Notes: generated from the sequence alone by a model not told the origin. A DNA stretch of 64,000 bases from Pseudomonas sp. H1h (GCF_000633255.1 NZ_AYMJ01000002.1:62001-126000), one strand, 5' to 3'; numbered from the stretch's first letter, positions 44,901 to 53,628 are shown. Program-made: numbers and translations.

Positions 44901-45578
44901 ATGACAATGACATCAGAACTCCCCGCCGCTCCCGTCGTATCAGGCATCGAGCCGCGCAAGAGTCGCAAGAACAACCCGGAAAAGACCCGCGAGAACATCC
45001 TCCAGGAGGCGATCGTCGAGTTCGTCCAGCAGGGGTTGTCCGGCGCCCGCGTCGACGCGATCGCCGAGCGCATCCACACCTCCAAACGCATGATCTATTA
45101 CTACTTCGGCAGTAAGGAGCAGTTGTACGTCGAGGTGCTGGAGAAACTCTACGGCGACATCCGCAGCACCGAAAACCGCCTGCACCTGGCGGAGTTGCCG
45201 CCGGTGGTGGCGATCCGGCGACTGGTGGAATTCACCTTCGATCACCACGACCGCAACGTCGATTTCGTGCGCATCGTCTGCATCGAAAATATCCACAACG
45301 CCGAGTTCGTGAAGCGTTCCGACGCGATCAAGGCGATGAACAACACCATCCTCGATTCGCTGGGCGAGATTTTGCGCCGTGGTGCCGAGGAGGGCGTCTT
45401 CCGTGCTGGCCTCGATGCGCTGGACGTGCACTTGCTGATCAGCTCGTTCTGCTTCTATCGCGTCTCGAACCGCCATACGTTCGGTGAGATCTTTCAAATC
45501 GACCTGCCGGACGAAACCATCAAGCAGCGCCATCGCGAGATGATCTGCGAGTCGGTGCTGCGCTACTTGCAGCCGTAA
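44901..45578 (+). CDS. TetR-family regulator of the quinate/shikimate cluster
   Basis: A 225-residue TetR regulator. A basic N-terminal arm (EPRKSRKNNPEKTRENILQEA) precedes the HTH with ARVDAIAERIHTSKRMIYYYFGSKEQLY. A C-terminal ligand domain of about 140 residues follows. It is located between quiC and the shikimate dehydrogenase gene, so control of these genes by a hydroaromatic ligand is likely. Matching palindromes upstream of quiC/MFS and aroQ are candidate operators. An internal ATG at 44907 is an alternative start. Confidence 0.9.
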   Translation: MTMTSELPAAPVVSGIEPRKSRKNNPEKTRENILQEAIVEFVQQGLSGARVDAIAERIHTSKRMIYYYFGSKEQLYVEVLEKLYGDIRSTENRLHLAELPPVVAIRRLVEFTFDHHDRNVDFVRIVCIENIHNAEFVKRSDAIKAMNNTILDSLGEILRRGAEEGVFRAGLDALDVHLLISSFCFYRVSNRHTFGEIFQIDLPDETIKQRHREMICESVLRYLQP

Positions 45579-45588
45579 CACTATCCAA

Positions 45589-45678
45589 TGCGGGAGCGGG
45601 CTTGCGCGCGAAGGCGGCGTGTCCGCCGAAACATCTGGCGCCTGACACACCGCTTTCGCGAGCAAGCCCGCTCCCACA
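45589..45678. repeat. REPIN between convergent TetR and shikimate dehydrogenase genes
   Basis: TGCGGGAGCGGGCTTGCGCG at 45589 (two changes from the consensus) is paired with inverted TTCGCGAGCAAGCCCGCTCC at 45655. Confidence 0.84.
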
Positions 45679-45694
45679 GGTTTTATATTGTTCT

Positions 45695-46549
45695 TCAGCC
45701 ATTCATGCTTTGAAAATGCGCGAGCATCCGCTGCGTATCAGGCACCACGCCGCTGAACAGTTCAAACGCCTTCACCGCTTGAAACACCGCCATGTTGCCG
45801 CCGTCCAGCGTGCGGCAACCGAGGGCGCGGGCGTTGCGCAGCAGTTCGGTTTCCAGCGGAAAGTAAACAATCTCCGCGACCCACAATTCTTTGCGCAACA
45901 GTTCGATAGGCACCGGCATGCCCGGTAGTTTGGCCATGCCCATCGGCGTGGTGTTCACCAGGCCATCAGCCTTGTTCAGCGTGCCCGGCAGGTCTTGCCC
46001 GGCGACAGCGCGACCGAAGCCGAAATGCTGGTTGAGGTTGTTCGCCAGACTTTCGGCGCGCTCGCGGTCGACGTCGAAAATGCTCAGTTGCCGCACGCCC
46101 TCACTCAGCAGCGCGTGGGCAACTGCCGCACCTGCACCGCCGGCGCCCATCTGGACCACACGCTCTCGGGCAGCATCCTTCAAGCCGCGACGAAAGCCTT
46201 CGGCAAAGCCCAGGCAATCGGTGTTGTGGCCGATGCGTTTGCCGTCCTTGAGCACCACGGTATTGACCGCGCCGATGCCCCGGGCTTCCGGCGACAGTTC
46301 ATCGAGCAGCGCAATGACTGCCTGCTTGCACGGAAAGGTGATGTTCAGGCCCGTGTAGTTCATCCGCTCCGCCGCCAGCAGCAAGTCAGGCAGGGCGTTG
46401 CTGTCCAGTTGCAACTGATCGAGGTCGATCAGTCGATACAGGTAGCGCAGGCCTTGGGCGTCACCTTCATGCTCATGCAGTGACGGCGTGCGCGAAGCCT
46501 GAATGCCGGCGCCGATCAGTCCGGCCAGTATCACGTGCTTGCGGATCAT
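45695..46549 (-). CDS. Quinate/shikimate dehydrogenase (AroE-like, catabolic)
   Basis: A 284-residue AroE/YdiB-family dehydrogenase. The substrate Lys is in [11 protein letters not shown] and the catalytic Asp in [12 protein letters not shown]. The dinucleotide motif is [13 protein letters not shown], and [16 protein letters not shown] is C-terminal. After beta-strand 2 the sequence is IFDVDRERA: an acidic Asp takes the place of the NRT-type NADP clamp of biosynthetic AroE. This suggests NAD+ use and a catabolic, oxidative role. The ATG at 46549 overlaps the aroQ stop (ATGA). Confidence 0.88.
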   Translation of the reverse strand: MIRKHVILAGLIGAGIQASRTPSLHEHEGDAQGLRYLYRLIDLDQLQLDSNALPDLLLAAERMNYTGLNITFPCKQAVIALLDELSPEARGIGAVNTVVLKDGKRIGHNTDCLGFAEGFRRGLKDAARERVVQMGAGGAGAAVAHALLSEGVRQLSIFDVDRERAESLANNLNQHFGFGRAVAGQDLPGTLNKADGLVNTTPMGMAKLPGMPVPIELLRKELWVAEIVYFPLETELLRNARALGCRTLDGGNMAVFQAVKAFELFSGVVPDTQRMLAHFQSMNG

Positions 46550-46995
46550 GCTGCGCGCCCCTTCAGCCGTTGACTGAAATGTTCCAGGGCCAGGCGATAT
46601 CCATGGCTGCCGAAGCCACACATCACCGCTGTGGCGATGGCCGAAACGAACGAGTGATGCCGGAACGGCTCGCGTGCATGGACGTTGGACAGGTGCACTT
46701 CGATCACCGGCAACTCACTGGCAACTAGCGCATCGCGGATCGCCACCGAGGTGTGCGTCCAGGCCGCCGGGTTGATCACGATGCCGGCACAGCGCCCGCG
46801 TGCCGCATGAATCCAGTCGAGCAATTCGCCTTCGTGATTGGTCTGGCGAAACTCCACCGCCAGGCCGAACTCCTCGGCGGCGCGACCGCACAGGGCAGAA
46901 ATATCGGCCAGGGTTTCGTGACCGTAGGTCGCTGGTTCACGGGTGCCGAGCAGGTTCAGGTTCGGGCCGTTGAGCACCAGAACGATAGGGGGCAT
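46546..46995 (-). CDS. aroQ: Type II 3-dehydroquinate dehydratase
   Basis: A 149-residue dodecameric-type dehydroquinase that interconverts 3-dehydroquinate and 3-dehydroshikimate. Motifs are [20 protein letters not shown], which carries the catalytic Arg and Tyr, the substrate loop [13 protein letters not shown], and [22 protein letters not shown] sequence. It is co-translated with the AroE-like dehydrogenase, which points to the quinate catabolic route rather than aromatic biosynthesis; a separate aroQ1 is expected elsewhere. Confidence 0.94.
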   Translation of the reverse strand: MPPIVLVLNGPNLNLLGTREPATYGHETLADISALCGRAAEEFGLAVEFRQTNHEGELLDWIHAARGRCAGIVINPAAWTHTSVAIRDALVASELPVIEVHLSNVHAREPFRHHSFVSAIATAVMCGFGSHGYRLALEHFSQRLKGRAA

Positions 46996-47326
46996 GGGGG
47001 GGAAACTCCACTTATTGTTGTTGGCTTGGGCCGAGGGTTTCGGCCTGTGGAGATAAAATGTACCAGATGGTTACCGTGGTCAAATGAAGTGCTTGAGCCT
47101 GGGAGTTTTGTGTTCGGTGATCGCACGCAAGCCATTTTTGTGGGCAGGGTTGTTCTAATTGTAACGACAGCTTTGCTTACGTTTTCCTTCGAATGTTTGC
47201 CGACTCCTGACCCTGCCAACGCTAGCCTGAGAGTGGTGAGAAGCAGCGCTTGTGGTGCAGCTCCGATCGTCGGATTTGCAAGGATTATCGAATCCTGAAA
47301 CTTATTAACCTAACGGATGGGTTAGC
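46996..47326. other. Intergenic region, aroQ / DUF4160 gene
   Basis: 331 bases, AT-richer than the surroundings. The left part holds the aroQ promoter and a candidate TetR operator (47059-47075). The right part ends in a 5-bp inverted repeat (CTAAC-N6-GTTAG, 47310-47325) that abuts the DUF4160 start. No gene was recognised; the plus-strand frame through 46753-47298 is antisense to aroQ and was rejected. Confidence 0.5.
47059..47075. promoter_or_regulatory. Candidate TetR operator, copy 2
   Basis: TGTACCAGATGGTTACC reads GGTAACCATCTGGTACA on the other strand and matches the 42789-42805 site at 11 of 17 positions, including all of TAACC and GTACA. It lies 64 bases upstream of aroQ. Confidence 0.5.
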
Positions 47327-47755
47327 ATGAAGGTATGCAGCTACAAGGGATTGTCGATACGCATCATGCTGCGAGATGAACATTGCCCACCGCACGCTCA
47401 TGTGGATGCGGGTGCCTGGAATGCCCGATTGCAGTTCAGCTTCTGGCACAACGACATTGATCTGTGGGATGTCGTGCCGATTTCTCGTCGACCGCCGATG
47501 GCCGTGCTGCAAGGCTTGTGTCGATCATTGGGGCAAACTGCTCATTTGCGTCGTGCACGAGGGATCTGGTGGTCAGGCTTGCGGACCGTTTGTCTCGACA
47601 ATCAGGTGTGGGACTGCGAATCAAACGAAGTGCCCGTGATGAAACCGGTTACCGATACGACCTACAGGATCGGTGCCGCGCGCTATGAGCCAGAAGAAGA
47701 CAAAGTGCTTCTGACATTGGTCGGCAAACTGGAAGGAGTTGAAATCCATTTATGA
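47327..47755 (+). CDS. DUF4160-like protein
   Basis: A 142-residue protein with a DUF4160-type opening: YKGLSIRIMLRDEHCPPHAHVDAG, where the PPHAHV motif is characteristic. The rest (SRRPPMAVLQGLCRSLGQTAHLRR, VWDCESNEVPVMKPV) is longer than in the shortest members. No catalytic site is known for the family. It overlaps the next gene by 4 bases (ATGA). DUF4160-DUF2442 pairs have been noted as possible toxin-antitoxin-like modules, but which partner does what is unproven. Confidence 0.72.
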   Translation: MKVCSYKGLSIRIMLRDEHCPPHAHVDAGAWNARLQFSFWHNDIDLWDVVPISRRPPMAVLQGLCRSLGQTAHLRRARGIWWSGLRTVCLDNQVWDCESNEVPVMKPVTDTTYRIGAARYEPEEDKVLLTLVGKLEGVEIHL

Positions 47756-48198
47756 AAGTCATCAAGGCCAAGCCGTCTGTACCTCGTCCAATGACGGAAG
47801 ACATGCTCGATGCAGCCATAATGCGTGGCGAAACACGACAAGCCAGCAGTTTGCAGGCTGTTTCGGTGAGCTTTGAAAAACCATCGCTGGTCATCCGTTT
47901 TGAAGACGGTAGCGGTGTGTTACTGCCGGTGAATCAGTATCCGGAGTTCGACGGGTTTGAGGCAGGCGACTATGAGGGACTGACAATCGGTTTCGCAGGG
48001 ACCGCGCTTTGCCACGAGGGCAAAGACCTCGATGTTTCCATCTCCGGAATGATTTCGGCGAACCCGTCACTCATGAGGATGGCGGCTTCTGTGGTTGCTT
48101 CGCGCAACGGTCGTCAAAGCAGTGCGGCAAAATCCGAAGCTGCACGAGCGAATGGCAAAAAGGGCGGGCGCCCCCGCAAAACCGATATCGCACCGTGA
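47752..48198 (+). CDS. DUF2442 family protein
   Basis: A 148-residue protein whose central part fits DUF2442: LVIRFEDGSGVLLPVNQYPEF. An N-terminal extension of about 45 residues (MTEDMLDAAIMRGETRQASSL) precedes it. A basic, low-complexity tail, AARANGKKGGRPRKTD, resembles an AT-hook and could contact DNA. It is translationally coupled to the DUF4160 gene. The tail suggests this partner might repress the operon, by analogy with antitoxins; that is inference. Confidence 0.72.
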   Translation: MKVIKAKPSVPRPMTEDMLDAAIMRGETRQASSLQAVSVSFEKPSLVIRFEDGSGVLLPVNQYPEFDGFEAGDYEGLTIGFAGTALCHEGKDLDVSISGMISANPSLMRMAASVVASRNGRQSSAAKSEAARANGKKGGRPRKTDIAP

Positions 48199-48205
48199 CA
48201 CCCAC

Positions 48206-48235
48206 AAAAAAGCCGTCGATCACGACGGCTTTTTT
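48206..48235. terminator. Bidirectional intrinsic terminator
   Basis: AAAAAAGCCGTCG-atca-CGACGGCTTTTTT is a perfect 13-bp inverted repeat with A- and T-runs on both sides. It serves the DUF2442 gene on the plus strand and trmA on the minus strand. Confidence 0.92.
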
Positions 48236-48253
48236 GCATCCGGGAACCGGCAA

Positions 48254-49333
48254 TCAACGCCGGGTCAGCAACACGCCTGACTCCATGTGATGCGTCCACG
48301 GGAACTGGTCGAACAGCGCGCAGCGGGTGATGCGGTGCGTGTCGTGCAGTTGGGCGATGTTGGCCGCCAGGGTTTCCGGGTTGCAGGAGATGTACAGGAT
48401 GTTGTCGAAGCGCCGGGTCAGCTCGCAGGTGTCCGGGTCCATGCCTGCGCGCGGCGGGTCGACGAAGACGCTGCCGAACTCGTAGCTTTTCAGGTCGATG
48501 CCTTGCAGGCGACGGAACGGGCGCACTTCGTTCAGGGCTTCGGTCAGCTCTTCGGCGGAAAGGCGTACCAGCGTTACGTTATCCACAGCGTTTTCACTGA
48601 GGTTGCTCAGTGCTGCGTTGACCGAGGTCTTGCTGATCTCGGTGGCCAGCACTTTACGCACGCGAGTGGCGAGCGGCAGGGTGAAGTTGCCGTTGCCGCA
48701 GTACAACTCCAGCAGATCGTCAGTGCGATCGCCCAATGCTTCGTACGCCCAGTTCAACATCTTCTGGTTCACGGTGCCGTTAGGCTGGGTGAACGCACCT
48801 TCAGGCTGACGGTAGCTGAAAGTACGACCGCCGACTTCGAGCTTCTCGACCACGTAATCGAGGCCGAGCACTTCGCGTTTGCCCTTTGAGCGACCAATGA
48901 CGCTGACATTGAGATCAGCGGCCAACTGGGTAGCGGCGGCATGCCAGTGCTCGTCCAGCGGACGGTGGTAGCACAGGGTGATCATCGCATCGCCGGCCAA
49001 AGTGGTCAGGAACTCCACCTGGAACAGCTTGTGGCTGAGCGCCGAACTGGCTTGCCACGCGGCTTTGAGTTGCGGCATCAATTGGTTGATGCGCAGGCTG
49101 GCAATCGGGAACTCTTCGATCAGGATCGGCGTGCGTTTGTCGTCCTGGGAGAACATCGCGTAGTGCCGTTCGCCGGCCTCGCGCCACAGGCGGAATTCGG
49201 CGCGCAGACGGAAGTTCTGCAGCGGCGAATCGAACACGCTTGGCTCGGGGGCATCGAACGGCGCCAACAGGTCACGCAAACGCGTGACCTTGGCTTCAAG
49301 TTGCTCGGCGTAAGCCTGGGAATCGAAAGTCAT
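48254..49333 (-). CDS. trmA: tRNA (uracil-54,C5)-methyltransferase
   Basis: TrmA makes ribothymidine (m5U54) in the T-loop of tRNAs. The protein has 359 residues. Visible features are the SAM-binding [34 protein letters not shown], and the catalytic Cys in [15 protein letters not shown]. The start [12 protein letters not shown] overlaps the permease stop by 4 bases, so it is co-translated with the upstream purine permease, an arrangement also known in P. aeruginosa. Confidence 0.95.
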   Translation of the reverse strand: MTFDSQAYAEQLEAKVTRLRDLLAPFDAPEPSVFDSPLQNFRLRAEFRLWREAGERHYAMFSQDDKRTPILIEEFPIASLRINQLMPQLKAAWQASSALSHKLFQVEFLTTLAGDAMITLCYHRPLDEHWHAAATQLAADLNVSVIGRSKGKREVLGLDYVVEKLEVGGRTFSYRQPEGAFTQPNGTVNQKMLNWAYEALGDRTDDLLELYCGNGNFTLPLATRVRKVLATEISKTSVNAALSNLSENAVDNVTLVRLSAEELTEALNEVRPFRRLQGIDLKSYEFGSVFVDPPRAGMDPDTCELTRRFDNILYISCNPETLAANIAQLHDTHRITRCALFDQFPWTHHMESGVLLTRR

Positions 49334-50625
49334 GCGTTGAACCAACCCAACTTGATCACGAACAGAATCGACAGAATCACCAGCGCCGGGTTCAGCTCAC
49401 GGGCGCGGCCCGACAGCAGCTTGATCACAGTCCAGGAAATGAAGCCGAACGCGATGCCGTTGGCGATCGAGTAGGTGAACGGCATGGCCAGCGCGGTGAC
49501 CACGACCGGCGCAGCGACGGTGATGTCTTCCCAGTCTATTTCCGCCAGGCCCGACGTCATCAGCACGGCGACGAACAGCAGGGCCGGTGCGGTGGCGAAG
49601 GCCGGAACGCTGGCCGCCAGTGGCGAGAAGAACAGCGCCAACAGGAACAGCAACGCCACGACCACGGCCGTCAGACCGGTACGCCCGCCCGCGCTCACGC
49701 CGGCAGCGGATTCGATGTAGCTGGTGGTGGTCGAGGTGCCCAGCAGCGAACCGGCCATGGCCGCGGTGCTGTCAGCGATCAGTGCGCGACCCATTTTCGG
49801 CATGTGGCCGTCCTTGCCCATCAGGCCGGCGCGCTTGGCAACGCCGATCAGGGTGCCGGAGTTGTCGAAGAGGTCGACGAACAGAAAAGCGAAGATCACG
49901 CTGACCAGACCGATGTCCAGTGCGCCCTTGATGTCCAGTTGCATGAAGGTCGGGGCCAGCGAAGGTGGCATCGAGGTCACGCCGCCGAACGGAGTGAAGC
50001 CCATCGCGATGGACACGATGGTTACCGCGAGAATGCCGATCAGCACTGCACCGCGCACTTTCAGGGCTTCGAGGGCAACAATCAGGGCGAAACCGAGGGT
50101 GGCGAGGATCGGAGCCGGGGCTTTCAGGTCACCGAGGCCGACCATGGTGGCCGGGTTGCTGACCACGATGCCGGCGTTGTGCAGGGCGATCAGTGCCAGG
50201 AACAGACCGATGCCGGCGGCGATCGCCGAGCGCAGCGGCAGCGGGATGCTGTTGATGATCCATTCGCGGATGCGGAAGATCGACAGCAGGAAGAAGCACA
50301 CTGCCGAGATGAACACCGCACCCAGCGCCACTTGCCAGGTATGGCCCATGTGCAGGACCACGGTATAGGTAAAGAAGGCGTTCAGGCCCATGCCCGGTGC
50401 GAGGGCGATCGGGTAGTTGGCGATCAGGCCCATGATGGTCGAGCCGATGGCGGCTGCCAGACAGGTGGCGACGAACACCGCGCCCTTGTCCATGCCGGTC
50501 TCGCCGAGAATGCTCGGGTTGACGAACAGAATGTAGGCCATGGCCAGGAAAGTCGTGATACCCGCAAGAATCTCGGTACGCACGTTGGTGTTGTGTGCCT
50601 TGAGTTGAAACAGCCTTTCCAGCAT
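49330..50625 (-). CDS. NCS2-family purine permease (AzgA/GhxP type)
   Basis: A 431-residue permease starting [20 protein letters not shown], with [18 protein letters not shown] and [18 protein letters not shown]. These are the conserved motifs of the AzgA branch (adenine, guanine, hypoxanthine). About 12-14 helices are expected. The longer upstream frame, to 51084, crosses the divergent gene and has no support. It overlaps trmA by 4 bases. No purine riboswitch was seen in its 5' region. Confidence 0.92.
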   Translation of the reverse strand: MLERLFQLKAHNTNVRTEILAGITTFLAMAYILFVNPSILGETGMDKGAVFVATCLAAAIGSTIMGLIANYPIALAPGMGLNAFFTYTVVLHMGHTWQVALGAVFISAVCFFLLSIFRIREWIINSIPLPLRSAIAAGIGLFLALIALHNAGIVVSNPATMVGLGDLKAPAPILATLGFALIVALEALKVRGAVLIGILAVTIVSIAMGFTPFGGVTSMPPSLAPTFMQLDIKGALDIGLVSVIFAFLFVDLFDNSGTLIGVAKRAGLMGKDGHMPKMGRALIADSTAAMAGSLLGTSTTTSYIESAAGVSAGGRTGLTAVVVALLFLLALFFSPLAASVPAFATAPALLFVAVLMTSGLAEIDWEDITVAAPVVVTALAMPFTYSIANGIAFGFISWTVIKLLSGRARELNPALVILSILFVIKLGWFNA

Positions 50626-50847
50626 GTCTGCTCCCCGTGGCGCGCGTGGCGCCGTGAATGTATCGACCTCAACAGCAAAGCACAGACCGTCGCAAGCGCC
50701 TGGAAAATTGTGGTGGGCCGGAAAAAGCCGCGCATCATACCAGTAGCGTGAGGAATATGGCGGTTGTTGGTGCCGAACGTCGTCGAAGTTTTGCCACAGG
50801 GGCAACTGCGCCATACTGCGCGCTGATTTTTTCGGGATGGACAACGC

Positions 50848-51297
50848 ATGAGCGAGCGCGCGATGAAGGCTTTGGGTTTGATGGCGGTGCTGATGGCCGG
50901 GGCTCCTACGGCGCAGGCCGCCTCGGCTGCGCCGTTGACGCAAGTGAAAGTCATCAAGGTCCAGTCGCCGGCCTGTGGCCTTGAAGACATTGGCGATGGA
51001 CAGTCGCAGACTCAATGCAATCACGCCGGACCAAGCATCAAGGTGTACGTACTGGAAGTCGGCTATGGCCAGAACCAGCCGCACGCCACGCTGGACGGTT
51101 TCGAAGTGAATGGCACCCGGGCCCCGGTGTGTGCCTTCGATAACGGCAATCTGACCGAGTGCACGCCAGGCCGTAGCACCGTCGGTTCGCTGTATACCTT
51201 CGATCTGGCGGGCAAGCAGGAAGGCACTTTCACCTTCAGCAACACCTCGCTCAACGCACCGCGCAACACGCTGTCGACCCAGCTGTACATCAAGTAA
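50848..51297 (+). CDS. Small secreted protein, DUF4879-like
   Basis: A 149-residue protein with a signal peptide (KALGLMAVLMAGAPTAQA). The mature part begins APLTQVKVIKVQSPACGLEDIG and resembles DUF4879 (YolA-like) proteins. It has four Cys residues after the leader (SPACG, TQCNH, APVCAF, TECTP), consistent with two disulphides. No enzyme motif is present. An internal ATG at 50863 would place the signal peptide at the exact N-terminus and is an alternative start. It is divergent from the purine permease. Confidence 0.78.
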   Translation: MSERAMKALGLMAVLMAGAPTAQAASAAPLTQVKVIKVQSPACGLEDIGDGQSQTQCNHAGPSIKVYVLEVGYGQNQPHATLDGFEVNGTRAPVCAFDNGNLTECTPGRSTVGSLYTFDLAGKQEGTFTFSNTSLNAPRNTLSTQLYIK

Positions 51298-51364
51298 CGG
51301 CTGTCACCGAACAGGGCAGGGCAAAGCTGACTACGCTTGAAAGATCACCCAGCGGATGGCGGCC

Positions 51365-51916
51365 ATGACCTTTAGAGCCCTGATTACCCTCGCCGAGGGC
51401 ATCGATGATCTGCAATGCGTGACCCTGATCGATGTGCTGCGCCGCGCCGGCGTCGAGGTGGTAGCGGCCAGCATCGAAGGCCGGCGCATGTTGACCTGCG
51501 CGCGCGGCACGCGCCTGACAGCAGACGGCATGCTGATCGATGTGCTGGCGCAGGCCTTCGACCTGATCGTCCTGCCCGGTGGCGCCATCGGTGCCCAACA
51601 TCTGGCGGCGCATCAACCGCTGCAACAATTGCTCAAGGACCAGGCCAGCGCCGGACGCCTGTTCGCCGCCATCGCCGAGTCCCCGGCCATCGCCCTGCAA
51701 GCCTCAGGTGTATTACGCCAACGGCGCATGACCTGCCTGCCGGGTGCCAGCCATCAACTGTCAGGTTGTACATTTGTTGATCAACCAGTGGTGGTCGACG
51801 GCAATTGCATCACCGCCCAGGGTTCGGGCGACGCATTGGGGTTTGCCCTGACGTTGGTTGAGCAGCTTGGCGGCAAGGCGTTGCGGGCCAAGGTGGCGGG
51901 GGAGATGTTGGTTTGA
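51365..51916 (+). CDS. DJ-1/PfpI-family protein lacking the nucleophile cysteine
   Basis: A 183-residue DJ-1-like flavodoxin-fold protein. It aligns along its length with YajL: LTCARGTRLTAD (YajL ITCSRGVKLLAD), FDLIVLPGGAIGAQ and ITAQGSGDALGFAL. At the nucleophile elbow YajL has AAICAAP, but here the sequence is AAIAESP, so the catalytic Cys is Ala104 (codon 51674-51676). The upstream Glu (YajL SEETEAVT) is also changed, to IDDLQCVT. It is therefore unlikely to act as a standard glyoxalase/deglycase-type DJ-1. The ATG at 51365 has GGATGG upstream; 51356 is an alternative. Confidence 0.82.
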   Translation: MTFRALITLAEGIDDLQCVTLIDVLRRAGVEVVAASIEGRRMLTCARGTRLTADGMLIDVLAQAFDLIVLPGGAIGAQHLAAHQPLQQLLKDQASAGRLFAAIAESPAIALQASGVLRQRRMTCLPGASHQLSGCTFVDQPVVVDGNCITAQGSGDALGFALTLVEQLGGKALRAKVAGEMLV

Positions 51917-52013
51917 AGGGATCAGGCGTGGGCGACAATAGGCGGGTTGTGCATGGGCATGAGCCCGCCTCCTGTCGGTGATCGTCCAGATAATTTGATT
52001 TCGCTGATGTGAC

Positions 52014-53252
52014 TCAGACCTTCGCTTCTTCCACCGGCACATGCATCCGGTCGCGTTTGGCCAAGGTGGGGAACAGTTTGATCCACGTCCCGGTGACCAC
52101 CAGTGTGCCGATCCCGCCCATCACCACCGCTGGCACGGTGCCGAACCAATGTGCGGTGAGGCCGGATTCGAATTCTCCCAACTGGTTCGAGGCGCCGATG
52201 AACAGGCCGTTCACCGCGCTGACCCGGCCGCGCATTTCGTCCGGGGTTTCCAGTTGGACGAAGGAGGCGCGGATCACCATGCTGATCATGTCCGCCGCAC
52301 CCAGCACCACCAGCACCGCCAGCGAGAACCAGAACGAGGTCGAGAGGCCGAAGGCGATGGTTGCAACGCCGAACACGCCGACGGCGGTGAACATCACTCG
52401 GCCGACATTGCGCTCTACCGCAAATCGCGCCAGAAACAGCGACATCCCCAGCGCGCCGACCGCCGGTGCCGAACGCAGCAGGCCCAGACCCCATGGGCCG
52501 GTGAGCAGGATGTCCTTGGCGAACACCGGCAGCAGCGCGGTGGCACCACCGAGCAGCACGGCGAACAGATCCAGGGAGATCGCCCCGAGGATATCCGGGC
52601 GACTGCGGATGAAGCGAATCCCCGCCAACAGCGAGTCCAGCGTGGCTTTGCCTTTGTTCAGCGGGGTTTGCCGGGCGGGCAGGTTGAGCATCAATGTGCA
52701 AGCGATGACGTAGAGCAACACGGTCGGGCCATAGACCCAGACACTGCCGAACGCATAGAGCAAACCGCCCATCGCCGGGGCGACGATGGTGGCCGACTGT
52801 TGCGCCGATTGCGCGGCGGCGACAGCCCGCGGGAACAACGCCGTTGGCACGATGCTCGGCAACAGTGCCTGAGTGGTGGGCAACTCAAAGGAGCGCGCGC
52901 CGCCGAGCAGGAAGGCGAGGATGAAGATCATTTCCCGGGTGATGTGATCGGTGGCGCTGCCAATTGCCAGTGCCAGGGCGATCAACGCCTGCAACGACTG
53001 GCAGATGGCCGCGACCCGGCGCCGATCATAGCGGTCGGCGACATGCCCGGTGTGCAGCATGAACAGTACCCGTGGCGCGAACTCGACCAGACCGACCAGC
53101 CCCAGGTCGAGTACGTTGCCGGTCAACTGATACAGATTCCAGCCGATCGCCACGGTGAGCATCTGAAAACCGCTGGCAGTAAAGATTCGTGCAAACCAGA
53201 ACGCGAGAAACGGACGGTGGTGACGTAACAGCAGGGGCTCTTGGCTGGGCAT
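52014..53252 (-). CDS. MFS transporter (EntS-like, MFS_3 type)
   Basis: A 412-residue major-facilitator exporter with twelve predicted helices. FWFARIFTASGFQMLTVAIGWNLYQLTG is helix 1. TGHVADRYDRRRVAAICQ is the signature loop, typical of the EntS/MefA-like MFS_3 group that exports siderophores or drugs. The start at 53252 begins MPSQEPLLLRHHRPFLAFW. A longer frame to 53360 adds an unconvincing leader. No siderophore genes are adjacent, so the substrate is unknown. Confidence 0.88.
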   Translation of the reverse strand: MPSQEPLLLRHHRPFLAFWFARIFTASGFQMLTVAIGWNLYQLTGNVLDLGLVGLVEFAPRVLFMLHTGHVADRYDRRRVAAICQSLQALIALALAIGSATDHITREMIFILAFLLGGARSFELPTTQALLPSIVPTALFPRAVAAAQSAQQSATIVAPAMGGLLYAFGSVWVYGPTVLLYVIACTLMLNLPARQTPLNKGKATLDSLLAGIRFIRSRPDILGAISLDLFAVLLGGATALLPVFAKDILLTGPWGLGLLRSAPAVGALGMSLFLARFAVERNVGRVMFTAVGVFGVATIAFGLSTSFWFSLAVLVVLGAADMISMVIRASFVQLETPDEMRGRVSAVNGLFIGASNQLGEFESGLTAHWFGTVPAVVMGGIGTLVVTGTWIKLFPTLAKRDRMHVPVEEAKV

Positions 53253-53372
53253 CTGAAGGCAGGTCTGGCTCGAGGGGAATGGCGAGGTTATCACCAGTCT
53301 GTAACAGGAAGTTGCTATGACAAAAAATTTAGTTAGCCAAACATCTATCGTGCCCGGCACGCCTCATTTCGC

Positions 53373-53507
53373 TGTGGCGAGGGGATTTATCCCCGATCGG
53401 CTGCGCAGCAGTCGTAAAAAATCGACGAAGCGACCAGAAGACGCAGCCTGGAGGGATGCATCCAAGGACTGCTCCACAGCCCATCGGGGATAAATCCCCT
53501 CACCACA
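53373..53507. repeat. 135-bp inverted-repeat element (GTGGCGAGGGGAT family)
   Basis: The 31-base ends (53373-53403 and 53477-53507) are inverted copies with two mismatches. They start TGTGGCGAGGGGATTTATCC and include the nested palindrome GGGGATTTATCCCC. The centre contains CTGCGCAGCAGTCG and GACTGCTCCACAG segments. It is a compact, non-coding, MITE-like dispersed repeat, with a minimal relative at 28854-28883. Confidence 0.82.
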
Positions 53508-53628
53508 AGGGATCGCGCTGTCTCAGGGAATGTATTTCAGATCATTTCCCCAATCCTGAGGCAACTTGTCACGCGGCAAACGACCACGCGGTTCTTCGTC
53601 GGAAATGGGACTACTCTTTCAACGTTGC

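Noticed and set aside
46753..47298. 181-codon plus-strand open frame over aroQ's 5' end
   Set aside because: It is mostly antisense to aroQ and then runs through the AT-rich intergenic region. No conserved domain or ribosome-binding site was seen.
50848..51084. Long upstream extension of the purine permease
   Set aside because: The extended frame crosses the divergent secreted-protein gene. NCS2 permeases start at the [12 protein letters not shown] sequence found at 50625.
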